Shown here: positions 10,306-20,646 of the stretch, one piece after another
How the letters are laid out: each line of letters begins with the position of its first letter
Numbering within the stretch: position 1 is the stretch's first letter
Assembly: GCA_039583875.1 (NCBI GenBank)
Contig: CM077163.1
Coordinates: 235,096,646-235,160,645 of the forward strand
Direction: 5' to 3'
Source of the DNA: Platanthera guangdongensis
Taxonomy: Eukaryota; Streptophyta; Magnoliopsida; Asparagales; Orchidaceae
DNA length: 64,000 bases
Position numbers and translations under genes: made by a program
The notes under the pieces: model-generated
Told to the model about the DNA's origin: nothing
Databases searched by the model: none
The model's input: the letters and a program-made list of their open reading frames with translations, nothing else

Positions 10306-11063
10306 TTATGGCGGTAAATCTTTCAAATTAGGAGCATCACCCTTAGCTTGAAGACACACCAAGGCATACATGACTCCACCAAGAAAGGAGTCGCGAGTGA
10401 ATTCTTTATGTCTCATCAAACTTAGCATTTTCTTTTCTACCGGAAGGGTGGTATCCCTGGAGGGGGTGGAGTGGTCCTTAGGAGGGGTGGGTTTGAGAAC
10501 CACTTTCTTGCCATGAAATTTAAATTCATACGTGTTAGCTCTCCCAAAATGTGTCACGTCATGATCAAAAAGTCAAGGTCGTCCAAGCAAAACATGTCAA
10601 ACATCCATGGGGATTACATTACACCAAATATTTTCCGAATACGACTTGATGGTAAGGGGTACAAGACATCTACGTGTAACGGGAAGGGATGTTTTGTTGA
10701 CCCATGCTACTTGGTAGGAGTGGGGGTGGGGCTCTGCAGTGAGCTTCATACGCGTGACGACACTCTCCGAAATAACATTCATGCAACTTCCATTATCGAT
10801 AATCAACTTACACAACTTCTCACCACTCTTAAAAATCAACGAGAAGATGTTGGTGTGGTGCCAATCATCTGTCGCACCGGGGTTGTTAAAATACAATGCA
10901 TTACCATAAGGTTGAGGTCATCTTCCATGTCATTAGGAAATCCATCCGGTTCCGATTCATCCGTAGCCTCGTAGATAAACTCGGGGGTTTCACTAGTAGG
11001 CTCTACTATGGTCAAGGTCTTTGTCTTTGTTGGGCATTGAACGACATAATGGCCGGCTACCCC
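10306..11063 (-). pseudogene. Protease and linker of the chromovirus
   Basis: The open segment 10896-10597 contains 'KLIIDNGSCMNVIS', an aspartic protease active-site region of the D-N-G-S form seen in plant chromoviruses. The segment 10557-10306 ('FGRANTYEFKFHGKKVVLKP') is the linker between protease and RT. Stop codons at their ends split one original polyprotein. Confidence 0.75.
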
Positions 11064-12117
11064 TCAAGCATAACAAGTGACATTAGTCTTATTAATATTG
11101 CCTACGGGAATGCACTCTTCGAGAGGATTCTTAACGTCCCTAGCCGCAATAACGATGTTAGAGGAATCCTTAGTCTTAAATTTTCCTTTGTCCTTAGAAG
11201 TAAAGGCAGAAGAGTTAAACGTAGCCTTACCTTTATAGGAATTGTGTTTAGGTTTGGCCTTAGCGGCTAAGTGTTTTTCAATATCTAGAGCGGTGTTGAA
11301 GGTGGTGTTCAGATCGGTGTGACCGTAGCGTAAGAGTTTCTTTTGCATATCGTAGCTAAGGCCCTTACGAAATCTAGAAAGTATAACCTCCGGCATCTTT
11401 TGAACCTCACATCGGACCATCTTATCTTTTAGTTCTCCCATGTAATCGGCAACGGGCCTATCGCTTTGGCGAATGGTGGCTAGTTCATCGAACATTTGGG
11501 TACGATGATAAGCGGGAACGTATTGATCTTTCAAGAGATTTTTCATCGCTTGCCAACCGACAAGAGGGACACCATTCTCGGCTCCTAAACGTCGCTCCTC
11601 ATTTAACCAAAAAACCTTGGCTCATCCCGTTAGTTTCATCCTAGCCACTTGAACCTCCTGCGGGTCCAACAGCGATGCCACTCAAAATAACACTCCATGT
11701 CCATGACCCAGTTAAGAAAATTTTGCGGTTCTCCTAAGTCGTCGTAGGTGGGGGCATTAATTTTAATGGTGCGAGTAAGGTCGACGTCTCGTTCAGGGCG
11801 ACGTGGTTGTGGACGTGCACGCGGAGACAAATCATCGTGGTCGTCAACCTTGTGGTGGTGGTGACGGTTGGGTGGCCTATGACCTCTAGGTGGTGAGGGG
11901 GTTCGGTTGGCCAAAAGTTGAGCCATCATTTCCCGCAGTTCCCCCAGTTGTTGATTCATCTCAAAGCGAAGTTCATCAACCGGAGCGGGGTTTGATTTGG
12001 GTGTCGTTCCTCGACCATACTCGACGAGAATGTGTGATACTCGTGTCCGGAGTTGGTGTGATACTCGTGACCGGAGTTGGTGGGCATACGATGAGTGAGA
12101 AAATAATTTTTTTGTAG
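11064..12117 (-). pseudogene. gag of the chromovirus, stop inside the zinc knuckle
   Basis: The N-terminal part (12117-11636) has a region starting 'MNQQLGELREMMAQLL', a proline/histidine/arginine-rich stretch and 'PTYDDLGEPQNFLNWV'. After a frameshift, 11546-11064 continues with a gag core (AMKNLLKDQYVP.., TIRQSDRPVADYMGEL.., LSRFRKGL). The zinc knuckle follows, but its second Cys codon is now TGA at 11066-11064 ('CYA-stop-GVAGHYVVQC'). The stop therefore both removes a zinc ligand and separates gag from pol. Confidence 0.85.
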
Positions 12118-12196
12118 GAAAATAAAATTTTGGTGCACAAGTGAGACCTAGCGTAAAATTGTGCGGACCGGGCCAAGTTAAGAAATTGGCCAACCT

Positions 12197-12209
12197 GGCT
12201 CTGATACCA
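12197..12209 (-). other. Primer-binding site (initiator Met tRNA type)
   Basis: The minus-strand TGGTATCAGAGCC follows the 5' LTR end ..CTACATCA by three bases. This is complementary to the 3' end of initiator methionine tRNA, the usual chromovirus primer. Confidence 0.85.
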
Positions 12210-12212
12210 AAT

Positions 12213-13175
12213 TGATGTAGGCCCATGTGCTGACGCGACCGTGATGTTTTTAGGCGACGCTTCACTCAACTCTCTTCCGATCTACGTTACGCAATAGAGC
12301 TTCTAGCCACACAATATGCTACCAATGTTCACAACGCAAGCACAAGCTACACAGGAGAGAAAATTTCAACCCAGACGACGATTCAAAAAGAGGTCGGAAT
12401 TATTCCCCAAAAAACAAGAAATAGTGTAGGACTACTCAATCATTTAGATCATCAAAATCTCTTGAAAGCACAACGACTAAAGCTTGGAAATTAAAACCCA
12501 AGAGTTCACAAGGATTTCTGAGGCAACGCCCGGCCTCGTCCACCAAAAATCTTAATGAGAAGAACACACAAGGAGAAGAGGAAGAAATTGTTACCCACAA
12601 AAAAACTTGATACAAGTTGTGGAGAATCTCTCTACCACGGTTCCACCGGAGTCATACCGAGAGGAAGATACGCACACCAAAACTCCTACGGAGTCACACC
12701 GGAGAAACTTCCTGGCGGAGGAGCGGTCGTCCGCCACTAGGGCCGCGATCGGCGAGAGCGGGGGAAGAGGGCGACGGGCTCGGTTCGGCCAAGAAGAGCA
12801 GCATCACTTTTTTTAGGGTTGTCCAAATCTGATTTGCATGAGTAAAATAGACCGATATATAAGTTCTATTACATGATCTCAACCATACAATCAAGAGCCT
12901 TCATTCAAGCCCTTGAAATTAAACAAAACATTTAAATGTTTGGAACTAGAGCAGGAAATGCAGATTTAGACAAACAAAACTGCATAAATAAAATTTAATC
13001 ATGACGTTAAATGTGCTGAAACGCATCGTAACGTCAAGTAGACGCATGAGGCCGCGAGCGGAGGTTGTAGCAGCGATAATTGCGGCGACCATCGTCAATA
13101 TAGTCTTCGTTATGTTGGCGGCGGGGGCGGCGGAGATCTTCAAACATTGGCGGGTCGGATCCGTCGGCGCCATCA
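12213..13175 (-). repeat. Chromovirus 5' LTR
   Basis: 963 bp with TG...CA ends (TGATGGCGCCGACGG at 13175, ..GGCCTACATCA at 12213). A TATA-like 'cttatatatcggtc' is on the minus strand near 12853-12866. AAATT follows at 13176-13180 as a possible target duplication, but the left partner is missing. Confidence 0.85.
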
Positions 13176-13499
13176 AAATTTCTTCCAATGATATCACCTT
13201 CATCATTCTTCTTCAGATGTTCGAGAAAATTTTTGGTCCAGTGTCCGCTTGGTCCGGGGAAAATCAACTAGCGCCAAATGTCATTCATCTTTTGCTTGTA
13301 AGCCGGATAAGTTTGAAAAATTAGGGCTCTCTGGGACCCGAAAGTTTTGCATTGAGTTTTAACAATCTATTTGATAAGATTTGTGCATTCGTACCAGTCA
13401 TACTAATTTAATGCAACTAAATGAAATTCATTCTAAGTTCATTTGATTAAAAAGTCATTTCAGTGTCATTGCATTTAATAACATGACCTAATTGTTACT
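13176..13499. other. No recognisable feature
   Basis: AT-rich flank of the chromovirus. Short frames on the minus strand hint at an old retroelement gag (..KVISLEEIL), but the match is too short to assign. Confidence 0.3.
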
Positions 13500-14647
13500 G
13501 TGCTCAAAGTATCTGTTATGAGGGTCCTCGGACAACGCGAGGATTACAACCTCCATCAGCGGGGAAAGGTGCATGGCATGGTTCACATTGACCGGCTGAA
13601 GGGTGTGGAGGCGGGCTCGGATGGGGTTGCAGACCATGCATGTAGTATGCCAAGTAATGATCGGGGGGGGGGGGGAGTCCCGGGACATGGGTGAGCAGCT
13701 CAATAAACATATCAACGTACGAGTCAATGAAGCCGGTTTGGCGGACGCAGCAAAGACGCTCGATCATGGAGCCAAAGTAGCGGTGGTTGTACCGCTGAAT
13801 GAGGGCCTCCGTGAGAGCCATCCAGGTGAGGTCGGGGGAGCATTGACGGAGCCAGCAGACCCAATGGAGGGTTGACCCTTCCACGCCGACGATTGTTGTA
13901 GAGACCTGCTGTGCCGGAGGAGTCTGGTGAATGTCAAAAAACTGTTTGGCGCGGGCAATCCACCCAAGTGGGTCAGTCCCGTTGAATGTGCGGATGTCGG
14001 GACGTGGGAGCTGTGGAGGAACGACCGGTAAAGCGGGATCCGTGGGGGCCACTATATTGGGGATCCCAAGGAGGATGAGCAAGAGGAGGATCAGAGTGTT
14101 GGCCGATCTGCAAGCTGTAAAGCATAGCCATCATCATGGTGAGCTGCTCGGCCCGAGACTCGAAGCGAGAGTTGAGGGCGGAAAGTGTGTGTTCGATGGC
14201 TTCCACGCGCGATTCCATCCGACTCTTTTGCATATGAGGACGATTGCACTGATCTAGAGGTTGACCGGAGAGTGCCGGAGCCGGGAACGATGCGACAGCT
14301 GCTGACGAGGGATGTCTAAGAGCTGGAGGTGGCCGATTGGAGCTGGAGCTGCGGAGGACTGCAAGCAGGGAGCCAGAAAGGTTGGAGCAGACGGAGACCG
14401 ACGAATCTGGGCTGGGCCAACCACGAGCATGGACGACGAGTGCCGCATTCAACGGAGGTGTCAAGCATTGCGCGCGATGCGGGGAAGGGACGTCGCGAAT
14501 GGCGGAGGTTGATCGGGTCATCGTTGGAGGAACCGAACCGACACAATGCGGGATCAGGAGACGGAACCGGGCGTGAAATCCAGGCGTGAGCGGGACGGAG
14601 GCTAGGGCACAACCGCGAGAGATGGATCTGGCAAAACCCGACAACAC
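13500..14647 (-). pseudogene. Ty3/gypsy gag fragment
   Basis: The minus-strand open segment 14082-13516 contains 'RPDIRTFNGTDPLGWIARAK', 'STLHWVCWLRQ' and 'YVDMFIELLTHVPGLPPPP'. This is the retrotransposon gag core of gypsy elements (FxGxDPxxWIxxxE..). The upstream frame (14647-13973) gives 'RVEAIEHTLSALNSRFE', a likely coiled-coil N-terminus, so a frameshift separates the two. No pol follows to the left. The upstream side ends at a copia LTR (14678-15085), suggesting that this gag was cut by that insertion. A run of 14 G lies at about 13662-13676. Confidence 0.75.
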
Positions 14648-14677
14648 AATGCAGGCGGGGGCGGCAGGTCGGACTTA

Positions 14678-15085
14678 TGTTATGACTATGGAGAGAAATA
14701 CTTGTATTAATCGAAAATCAAGGATACAATCACGAGGTATACTCGTGACCTTCTTCTGGAGGTTGGTTCCTCCAAGAAGCTTTTCCCCAAGAGGAGAACT
14801 CAAACCGTAATAACATAAAAGATGAGAAGAACTCTCTCATACTACCGCCTTATATAGGGAGGGGGCTCACAGCAATAACATGAAAAAACAAGATAATTGA
14901 AGTTACGCTTACGTGCGTAAAAGCATTTTGTGCGGCCGTCAAGTTTGGAACGACCTCCATGTTGCCCCCAGCAAGGGTATTTATAGGCGTATTCCTAAAT
15001 CCCCGATGACGGATTATTAGATGCCTAACAGATCCAAACTGAACCCAATAAGGACTCGTTATCATTATATCAATATATCTCAACA
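14678..15085 (-). repeat. Copia 3' LTR
   Basis: About 408 bp. On the minus strand it starts TGTTGAGATATATTG and ends ..CATAGTCATAACA. A TATA-like 'CCCTATATAAGGCGG' is near 14848-14862. The minus-strand tract 'AGAAGGAGAT' immediately upstream (15086-15095) looks like its polypurine tract. It belongs with the pol remnant at 15947-17345. The 5' LTR is not visible. Confidence 0.65.
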
Positions 15086-15095
15086 ATCTCCTTCT

Positions 15096-15946
15096 ATATT
15101 GCATATAAATGGTATCACAAAATACGTCACTTAAAACAACAGTTAATAACGATAAATATGAGTTTTTCAAAAACGTTAATATAAGTTTTAAAGTACGGAT
15201 AAATCTAAAATCAAACATATGGTTCTAAAAATAACAGTAAATAAAACTGAAAACTCAAACTGATAACTGATCTCTGGTCTACAAAAGCAACAGATCATCG
15301 TCATGCAGATCAAAATCAGCTCTCTCCTTCATTTTCCTTTTGATTTGCAAATAATTATAATATGAATGTCCTGAGACAAATCTCTATGAATTCAAACATT
15401 TGTTATCAAAGATAAAATGATTACTTTTAGCAGTAAAAGAACGTAATACTCTAATCAGGAAGAAAGAATCACAAATCAAGCATCTCTATCTAATTTACAC
15501 AAAACTAGAATGTTTGATTTTATAAAATCAAATCATGTTCCTTCAATTATTAAGATTATTATTAACTATTTCACAATTGTGTTATATCATCAAGTTTGAA
15601 ATGATACAGTAAACTGTGACAATTATATCATCAATTTTAGAATGATATAACTTATAATTATAATATTAGGACACATATCAACAATTTCAGTATTCTTTTT
15701 TGGAATGATACATAAATCAGCATTTAAATAAAAATAATTGTGTAAGTCATCAAGTTTGGAATGATTGATAACTATTCATCTCTGGCTTTCATCAGATAGC
15801 ATCTGAAATACTTCAGTGCACTCACTCTAGATGCTTGAATATAAGCAGACTTCGGTTTTAAAATTTAAAACATAAGCAATGTATTAAGTCCTACTGAATA
15901 GACTTTAATTTCATCTCTCTGATATTTTAGTTGTTAGAACTGTACA
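15096..15946. other. AT-rich 3' untranslated region with short stem repeats
   Basis: No coding sequence. Four imperfect copies of ATCATCAAGTTTGAAATGAT (near 15580, 15630, 15680-15710, 15745-15765) are each a small stem with ATCAT/ATGAT arms. The region lies between the copia RNase H and its 3' LTR. Confidence 0.5.
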
Positions 15947-17345
15947 TTAATCATTGGTAGAGACATCTGCTACATTATCTTTTAATCTCACGTCCAATAG
16001 GGAGATTATCCACTGACTTGTGAGATAGGTCAACCAGACTTGTTTCATTCTTAATTGTCTTTGTTTTCCATTGAACAACGTATTTGTTGCAATGGTTTTT
16101 GTGGCTTGATTGTCACAATAGATCGAAATAAAGTGCATTTTCAGACTCGTCATTGGAATGTCTATTATCAGATCTCTTATCCACTTTACTTCTCCTGCTG
16201 AAGCTAGAGCATAGAGTTCTGATTTCATAGAGGATAGTGTAATACATGTCTGCCTCTTAGACTTTCAAACTAATACAACTCCTCCTAGTGTAAACACAAA
16301 ATCACTAGTGGATCTACTATCAGCAATTTTTGAGCACCAGAAGACGTTAAAATACCTCTCAAACATAGGAGGATGTCCACTGTAACATAAAACATACTTT
16401 TCAGTATACTTTAAGTATAGCATTAGTATTTCTAAGACATCCCAAGGGTTCTTTCCAGAGTTACTCGTAAATCTACTTAACATGTCGACTGTAAATGTTA
16501 TGTTAGGTCTAGTGCAGGTCATAGCATATATGAGACTTTTTATGAGTTTGGAATAATCCAACTGTCTAACAGGTGAACCTTCATTAAGTTTCAGTCTATT
16601 GTTATAATCGTATGAAGTCTCAATCTTTTTGCTCTTATCGTAACCTCATTTTTTCAGTAGATTTCTAATATAGTGACTCTGGCTCATGGTAATATTATTT
16701 TCAGTGAAGTTCACTTTCATTCCTAGGATGATTTTCACCACACCTAAGTCTGTCATGCTAAATTGTTTCGTCAAGGTAACTTTCACGTCTTCCATCTCAG
16801 ACTGATCAGTACCCAAAATTAGCATGTCATCAACGTACAAACATATAATTACAACTTTATTTGAACTTGTTCTTACGTACAAATATTTATCTTGATAAGC
16901 TGGATTTGAAACTCATGGCTTTAACACAATTGACAAATTTCTTGTGTCACAATTTTGATGTTTGCTTCAATTCGTAGAGTAACTTAATCAACTTACAGAC
17001 CTTATTTTGTAGACTTTTGATGACAAACCCTTCAGGTTGGTGTATGTAGATCTCTTCAGTCTGATCTCAATTAAAAATAGTCTTGACATTCATCTAATGA
17101 ACAGTGAAATGTTCAATAGATGCTAACGCGAGAAGAATCCTAATTGTCGCAACTTGACAAACAAGTAAGTATATATCGAAGTAGTTTACACCACTTACTT
17201 GAGTGAAACCTTTGACAACTTGAAGAATTTTGTATTTGACAATACTCCCATCAGGATTGAGCTTTGTTTTCAGGACTCACTTACAATGGTTCTAGCCCAT
17301 TTTGGCAAGTCAATCAAGGTTCAAGTGTGATTTTGTAAGAGAGAA
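15947..17345 (-). pseudogene. Copia RT-RNase H remnant
   Basis: Heavily decayed minus-strand copia pol. From upstream to downstream: an RT N-terminal part readable around 17345-16890 only with frameshifts ('NPDGSIVKYK', 'VKGFTQVSGVNY'); the RT catalytic segment at 16882-16646 ('CLYVDDMLILG', 'MTDLGVVKIILGMKV'); the C-terminal segment at 16561-16265 ('IYAMTCTRPNITF'); and RNase H at 16228-15947 ('MKSELYALASAGEVKWI', 'IYCDNQATKTIA', 'NVADVSTND', normally ADxxTK). The many breaks suggest an old insertion. Confidence 0.85.
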
Positions 17346-17829
17346 TAGTGATCTTCCTACATCTCCGGTCCCTCTGCTCTACTAGATCACACAAACCTAC
17401 GAACCGTCTTAGCCCATTCTTTTCTCATATTCCTACCCTTCAAGCCTTCCTCTTTATTACTTCTAGTCATCAGGAGCCCCAAACATCTAAGAGGCCCCAT
17501 CTATAATCGTCTGGTAGAAGACCATAAAAGAAGAGTTGTTTGTCTTACATAATACCAAAACTTGGGACATTGTCTCCCTACCTAAGAGTATTTATCCCAT
17601 TAGCTGTAAATGAGTCTAAAAAATCAAAACATTAGTTGATGGAACAATTGACATATACAAGCTAGTCTTGTTGCCCGTGGTTTTCAACAACAACATGACA
17701 TTGACTACGATGAGACATTTGTCGTAGTTGCAAAAAATGACTACCATTCACATTATTCTTGCCATTGATGCTACCTACTCATGGGATATCTCGCAACTGG
17801 ATGTCAAGAATGTCTTTATTCACGGTAAC
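17346..17829 (+). pseudogene. Left half of a split copia reverse transcriptase (outermost element)
   Basis: With small corrections the plus strand reads 'HNTKTWDIVSLPKSIYPI', 'VDGTIDIYK', 'ARGFQQQHDIDYDETF' and 'SQLDVKNVFIHG', the conserved N-terminal part of a copia RT. It stops exactly at 17829, inside the motif DVKNAFLHGDLxExVYM. The missing continuation (D-L-S-E-N-V-Y-M..) is at 42522 onward. The gap is filled by the nested elements at 17830-42514. The left end near 17346 abuts the minus-strand copia remnant, so everything upstream of RT in this element is lost. Confidence 0.8.
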
Positions 17830-18161
17830 TGTTACCCTCAAGCATTTGTCGAAGGAGTCACTACTCGTTGGAACCATCGGAGCGCGCATTTAGAAACTGC
17901 CATGATTATTTGTTGTAGTTAACTAAAATTATTTTGTATTTTTGTGTATTGTTAACCTCTCTCATCTATATAATGGAGAGGGGTTTATGTATTTGGGTAT
18001 CTTGAAGGTTCTAGTATTTTGGGCTCTCTTTGGAGAGAAAGATCTTGAAGCACTCAACCTCCTTGATCTTGGCCGGGGATTGCTCCGAATTGTATCGTGT
18101 GCTCCTTTTGAATAATCAATATTGTGTTCTTCTTGTTCTGGCATCTTTGTTGCTCGTAATA
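17830..18161 (+). repeat. Left LTR of the small LTR element
   Basis: 332 bp starting TGTTACCCTCAAGC and ending ..TTGCTCGTAATA. A TATA-like 'catctatataatggagagg' lies near 17966-17984. It aligns along its length with 27327-27435 plus 42234-42514, with roughly 15-20% differences by eye, so the insertion is old. The other copy has about 55 extra AT-rich bases. Confidence 0.75.
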
Positions 18162-18881
18162 TTGATCCGACCTGACACCCTTGTCTGCTTGTTCTAAGTC
18201 ATTGGGGATCGTGCCACAACATCGTCGAACGTCGCCAGGACAACCTCCTTTTGTCCCTCCACGTGAGTCTACAACATCTCTCAGCTCATTGGGATTATGT
18301 TCCGAAACCAGCGTCGACTGAAATTAACCATGTCCCGCAGGAGCTCTTCTCACTCCTGACATCAGTCCCCAAAGATCCATCGTTCCATGTTGTTGACGAA
18401 CCGGACGCGCAACGCCGCCGCACGTCAGAGCAAGCTTCATCATAATTTCTCACAGAGCACTTTCGGCCGGCCAAACCAGCCTCCTTTCCGGCTCCAACGA
18501 CTTCCCTCGACCAGCCATTGACCTCTTCGTTCAATGCCAACACCTTCGTCGCCACCAACCCTTATGTCGGTGTTCCTCCTACTCCAAACCCGTCGCTAGC
18601 AGCAATACCACGTGTTGTTCAACAACACTTGCAGCCTTTCCATTCCCGCACAAGCATTGATTGTCTGCGCTCGTTGCAGCCGCCGCTCCGGCATCCATTT
18701 TTGAGGTCCCTTCCTATCGTTGTCCGGGTTCAGCTCTTCATGACGTTCTCGCTCTCGGTCGCACTTCCATAGACCCATGATATCATTTTTCCTCTTTTGC
18801 GCTCATTTTCGACATTCCTCACCCTTATAAACAGCAGGTTAGCTGGCCTACTCCCCCGATTCCCACGACCCATGCACCCCA
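18162..18881 (+). other. Interior of the small LTR element, left part
   Basis: Starts 'TTGATCCGACCTGACACC', where a primer-binding site would be expected, but the match to TGGTATCAGAGC is poor. Short frames (18251-18445, 18518-18772) are Pro/Ser/Thr-rich and match nothing I recognise. Confidence 0.4.
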
Positions 18882-18890
18882 TCCTATGAG
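18882..18890. repeat. Left 9-bp target duplication of the MULE
   Basis: TCCTATGAG here and TCCTATGGG at 26923-26931 (8 of 9 identical) directly abut the inverted ends. A 9-bp duplication is the hallmark of Mutator-like transposons. Confidence 0.8.
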
Positions 18891-19240
18891 GAAACATTTT
18901 TTGGTCAGGAGAAGGAACTATGCCACCATCAGGAAATTTTTTGGTCAGGAGAAGGAACCATTTCGAAATTTTGCCCCATCCCGAGCTCCTCCTTCCTCAG
19001 CTCTCGGCGGAATAATTATTGGCGGAAACCTAGTCGTGAATTGGCGGAAACCTAGCTGTTTCTTGTTGTGGACTCCTTCATCATTCCTTCTCCGTTCAAC
19101 GATTTAGGTCTTCTCCGCCATTCTGATGCTTCCTCCGCCGAAAATCTCGTCGTTTCTTGTTGTAGAATCATCTCTTTCGGTGTTGTGGAATCTCCGCCAT
19201 TTCGATGCTTCCTCCGACTGAAATAAGAATTGGCGTCGTC
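18891..19240 (+). repeat. MULE left terminal inverted repeat
   Basis: Begins GAAACATTTTTTGGTCAGG and matches the reverse complement of 26922 back to about 26590. It includes 'cgaaattttgccccatcccg', 'attattggcggaaacctag' and 'tcttctccgccattctg'. The first ~25 bases occur twice (18891-18915 and 18927-18950). The motif 'ggcggaaacctag' is repeated within both ends and could be a transposase binding site (inference). Confidence 0.85.
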
Positions 19241-19274
19241 ATCCGCTCCACTACCTGAAAACCCTGAAAAGGTA

Positions 19275-19560
19275 TCATGTCCGTCACTTACTCTGAATGT
19301 TTGCAGTCACAATGTGTAGTTGTAGTTGCAGTTATTTTTTTTTATGTTTGCTTGCAATCGCAATTTCTAGTTGTAGTTGTTGCTGATTTATGGTTCAATG
19401 TTTGTTCTCAGTCCATTTTTGTACTCGTAGTTGGAGGATTTTTTATTTTCGATGTTTGTTTGCAGTCGCTTTTTTTATCCGTAGTTGCAGTTGTTTTTCC
19501 GTTCAATGCTTTTTTTGCAGTCGCATTTTGTATTCTTAGTTGCAGTTATATTTAGTGAGC
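19275..19560 (+). repeat. Short degenerate tandem repeat inside the MULE
   Basis: Four to five units of about 60-70 bp based on 'atgtttgcagtcgcattttgt' and 'agttgtagttgcagttg'. T-rich and probably non-coding, though a spurious frame stays open across it. Confidence 0.65.
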
Positions 19561-19634
19561 CTTCTGATTTTTCAGTTCCAGCGTGTCCGGGGGCAAATAC
19601 CTAAGTTGCAAATGCGCACCTAACACCTTCACAT

Positions 19635-19974
19635 TGTTATGCCCCCACATCCGCTTGGGTTCTCGGGGCATAAATACTCGTGGCGGGTCAAGGAGCGCGC
19701 GCAAGACAACGGGGCTGAACCATCGGGTTCAGCTCCCATTCATTAAATCGGCCAGAAGGGGGCTGAACCACTCCGGTTCAGCCCCACTTGGGGGGGGGGG
19801 GGGCGGCCGGCCCCCTCCTTTCCCCGGGTATTTATAGCCCGGGGCTGCTTTGGGGAGGGATTATTTGAAGATCTATCAGGTTTCTTTCTTCTCTCTTCCT
19901 CAACCCTAACCCTAGTTCTCTCTTTCTCTCTAGAATCTCCATCTCTCCTCTTTTTCTCTTGCTAGTTCATATCA
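19635..19974 (+). repeat. Mini-chromovirus 5' LTR
   Basis: TGTTATGCCCCCACATCC to ..TTGCTAGTTCATATCA. It contains a run of about 14 G, a 'gggtatttatag' TATA-like region near 19826-19838, and a CT-rich R/U5 with 'aaccctaaccctag' (two telomere-like units, near 19903). Confidence 0.92.
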
Positions 19975-19976
19975 TT

Positions 19977-19988
19977 TGGTATCAGAGC
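19977..19988 (+). other. Primer-binding site of the mini-chromovirus
   Basis: TGGTATCAGAGC two bases after the LTR end, complementary to initiator Met tRNA. It shows that the element retains what is needed to be copied by enzymes supplied in trans. Confidence 0.9.
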
Positions 19989-20043
19989 ACTCCTGCATCA
20001 TCGCCGTCCGCCATGGCGATGCGGATGGAATGACCACTCTGCC

Positions 20044-20646
20044 TTGAAAGCACAGGCAGACAAGCACCGGACAGAGCGCGAGTTTGCCGTGGGCGATGAA
20101 GTTTTCCTCAAGCTCCAACCTTACCGCCAGCTGTCAGTCTCTCGGCGGACGAATCAGAAACTCGCCCCACGTTACTACGGGCCATTCCGCATTCTTCGTC
20201 GCGTGGGCCCCGTGGCCTACACCTTGGATCTCCCCGCGGGGTCTCGCATCCACCCGACATTCCATGTATCTGTTTTGAAGAGAAAGCTTGGGGCTTCCGT
20301 TCAGGCCAGCCCTTCACTTCCCGAGGCGACCAGCATGGGTGAGTTGCGTCCGTCACCGGAGGCCATTTTGCTAACCAAATGGAAGAAGTCAGGCACGAAA
20401 TATCGGCCGGCGGTGCTCGTCAAATGGAAGCAGATGGACACAGTGCATAACTCATGGGTTGACTTGTTGGACTTCCGCGAGCGGTTTCCGGACTTCCACC
20501 TTGAGGACAAGCTGGTGCTTGATGGGGAGGGGAATGTTATGCCCCCACATCCGCTTGGGTTCTCGGGGCATAAATACTCGCGGCGGGTCAAGGAGCGCGC
20601 GCAAGACAACGGGGCTGAACCATCCGGTTCAGCCCCCATTCATTAA
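20044..20646 (+). CDS. Integrase C-terminus with GPY/F and chromodomain, retained fragment
   Basis: 200 codons, open. It begins inside an integrase tail (KAQADKHRTEREFAVGDEV), followed by the GPY/F module (APRYYGPFRILRRVGPVAY), HPTFHVSVLKRKLG, and a chromodomain-like tail (ILLTKWKKSGTKYRPAVLVK, then NSWVDLLDFRERFP). RT, RNase H, protease and catalytic core are all missing. The junction after the leader lies near 20035-20045, so a single deletion from the leader to the integrase tail explains it. The frame runs through the polypurine tract and about 110 bp into the 3' LTR. Whether it is translated is unknown: no gag start codon is retained and the first ATG (20044) lies inside old pol sequence. 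Confidence 0.8.
   Translation: MKAQADKHRTEREFAVGDEVFLKLQPYRQLSVSRRTNQKLAPRYYGPFRILRRVGPVAYTLDLPAGSRIHPTFHVSVLKRKLGASVQASPSLPEATSMGELRPSPEAILLTKWKKSGTKYRPAVLVKWKQMDTVHNSWVDLLDFRERFPDFHLEDKLVLDGEGNVMPPHPLGFSGHKYSRRVKERAQDNGAEPSGSAPIH
20521..20534 (+). other. Polypurine tract of the mini-chromovirus
   Basis: GATGGGGAGGGGAA directly before the 3' LTR start TGTTATG. It overlaps the end of the chromodomain reading frame. Confidence 0.85.

Larger units (their letters stand above)
6638..13175 (-). mobile_element. Chromovirus (Ty3/gypsy), defective
   Basis: In minus-strand order: 5' LTR (13175-12213), Met-tRNA type primer site, gag, protease, RT-RNase H, integrase with GPY/F module, a frameshifted chromodomain-like tail, polypurine tract, and a 3' LTR truncated at 6638. 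The iMet primer site and terminal chromodomain place it among chromoviruses. The clade (for example Reina- or Galadriel-like) is not decided. It carries several stops and frameshifts plus two integrase active-site substitutions. Confidence 0.9.

Noticed and set aside
10471..10974. Plus-strand 167-codon frame in the chromovirus.
   Set aside because: It is antisense to protease and linker coding sequence and resembles no protein.
19903..19920. Interstitial telomere repeat.
   Set aside because: Only two CCCTAA units within a CT-rich LTR. Too short.
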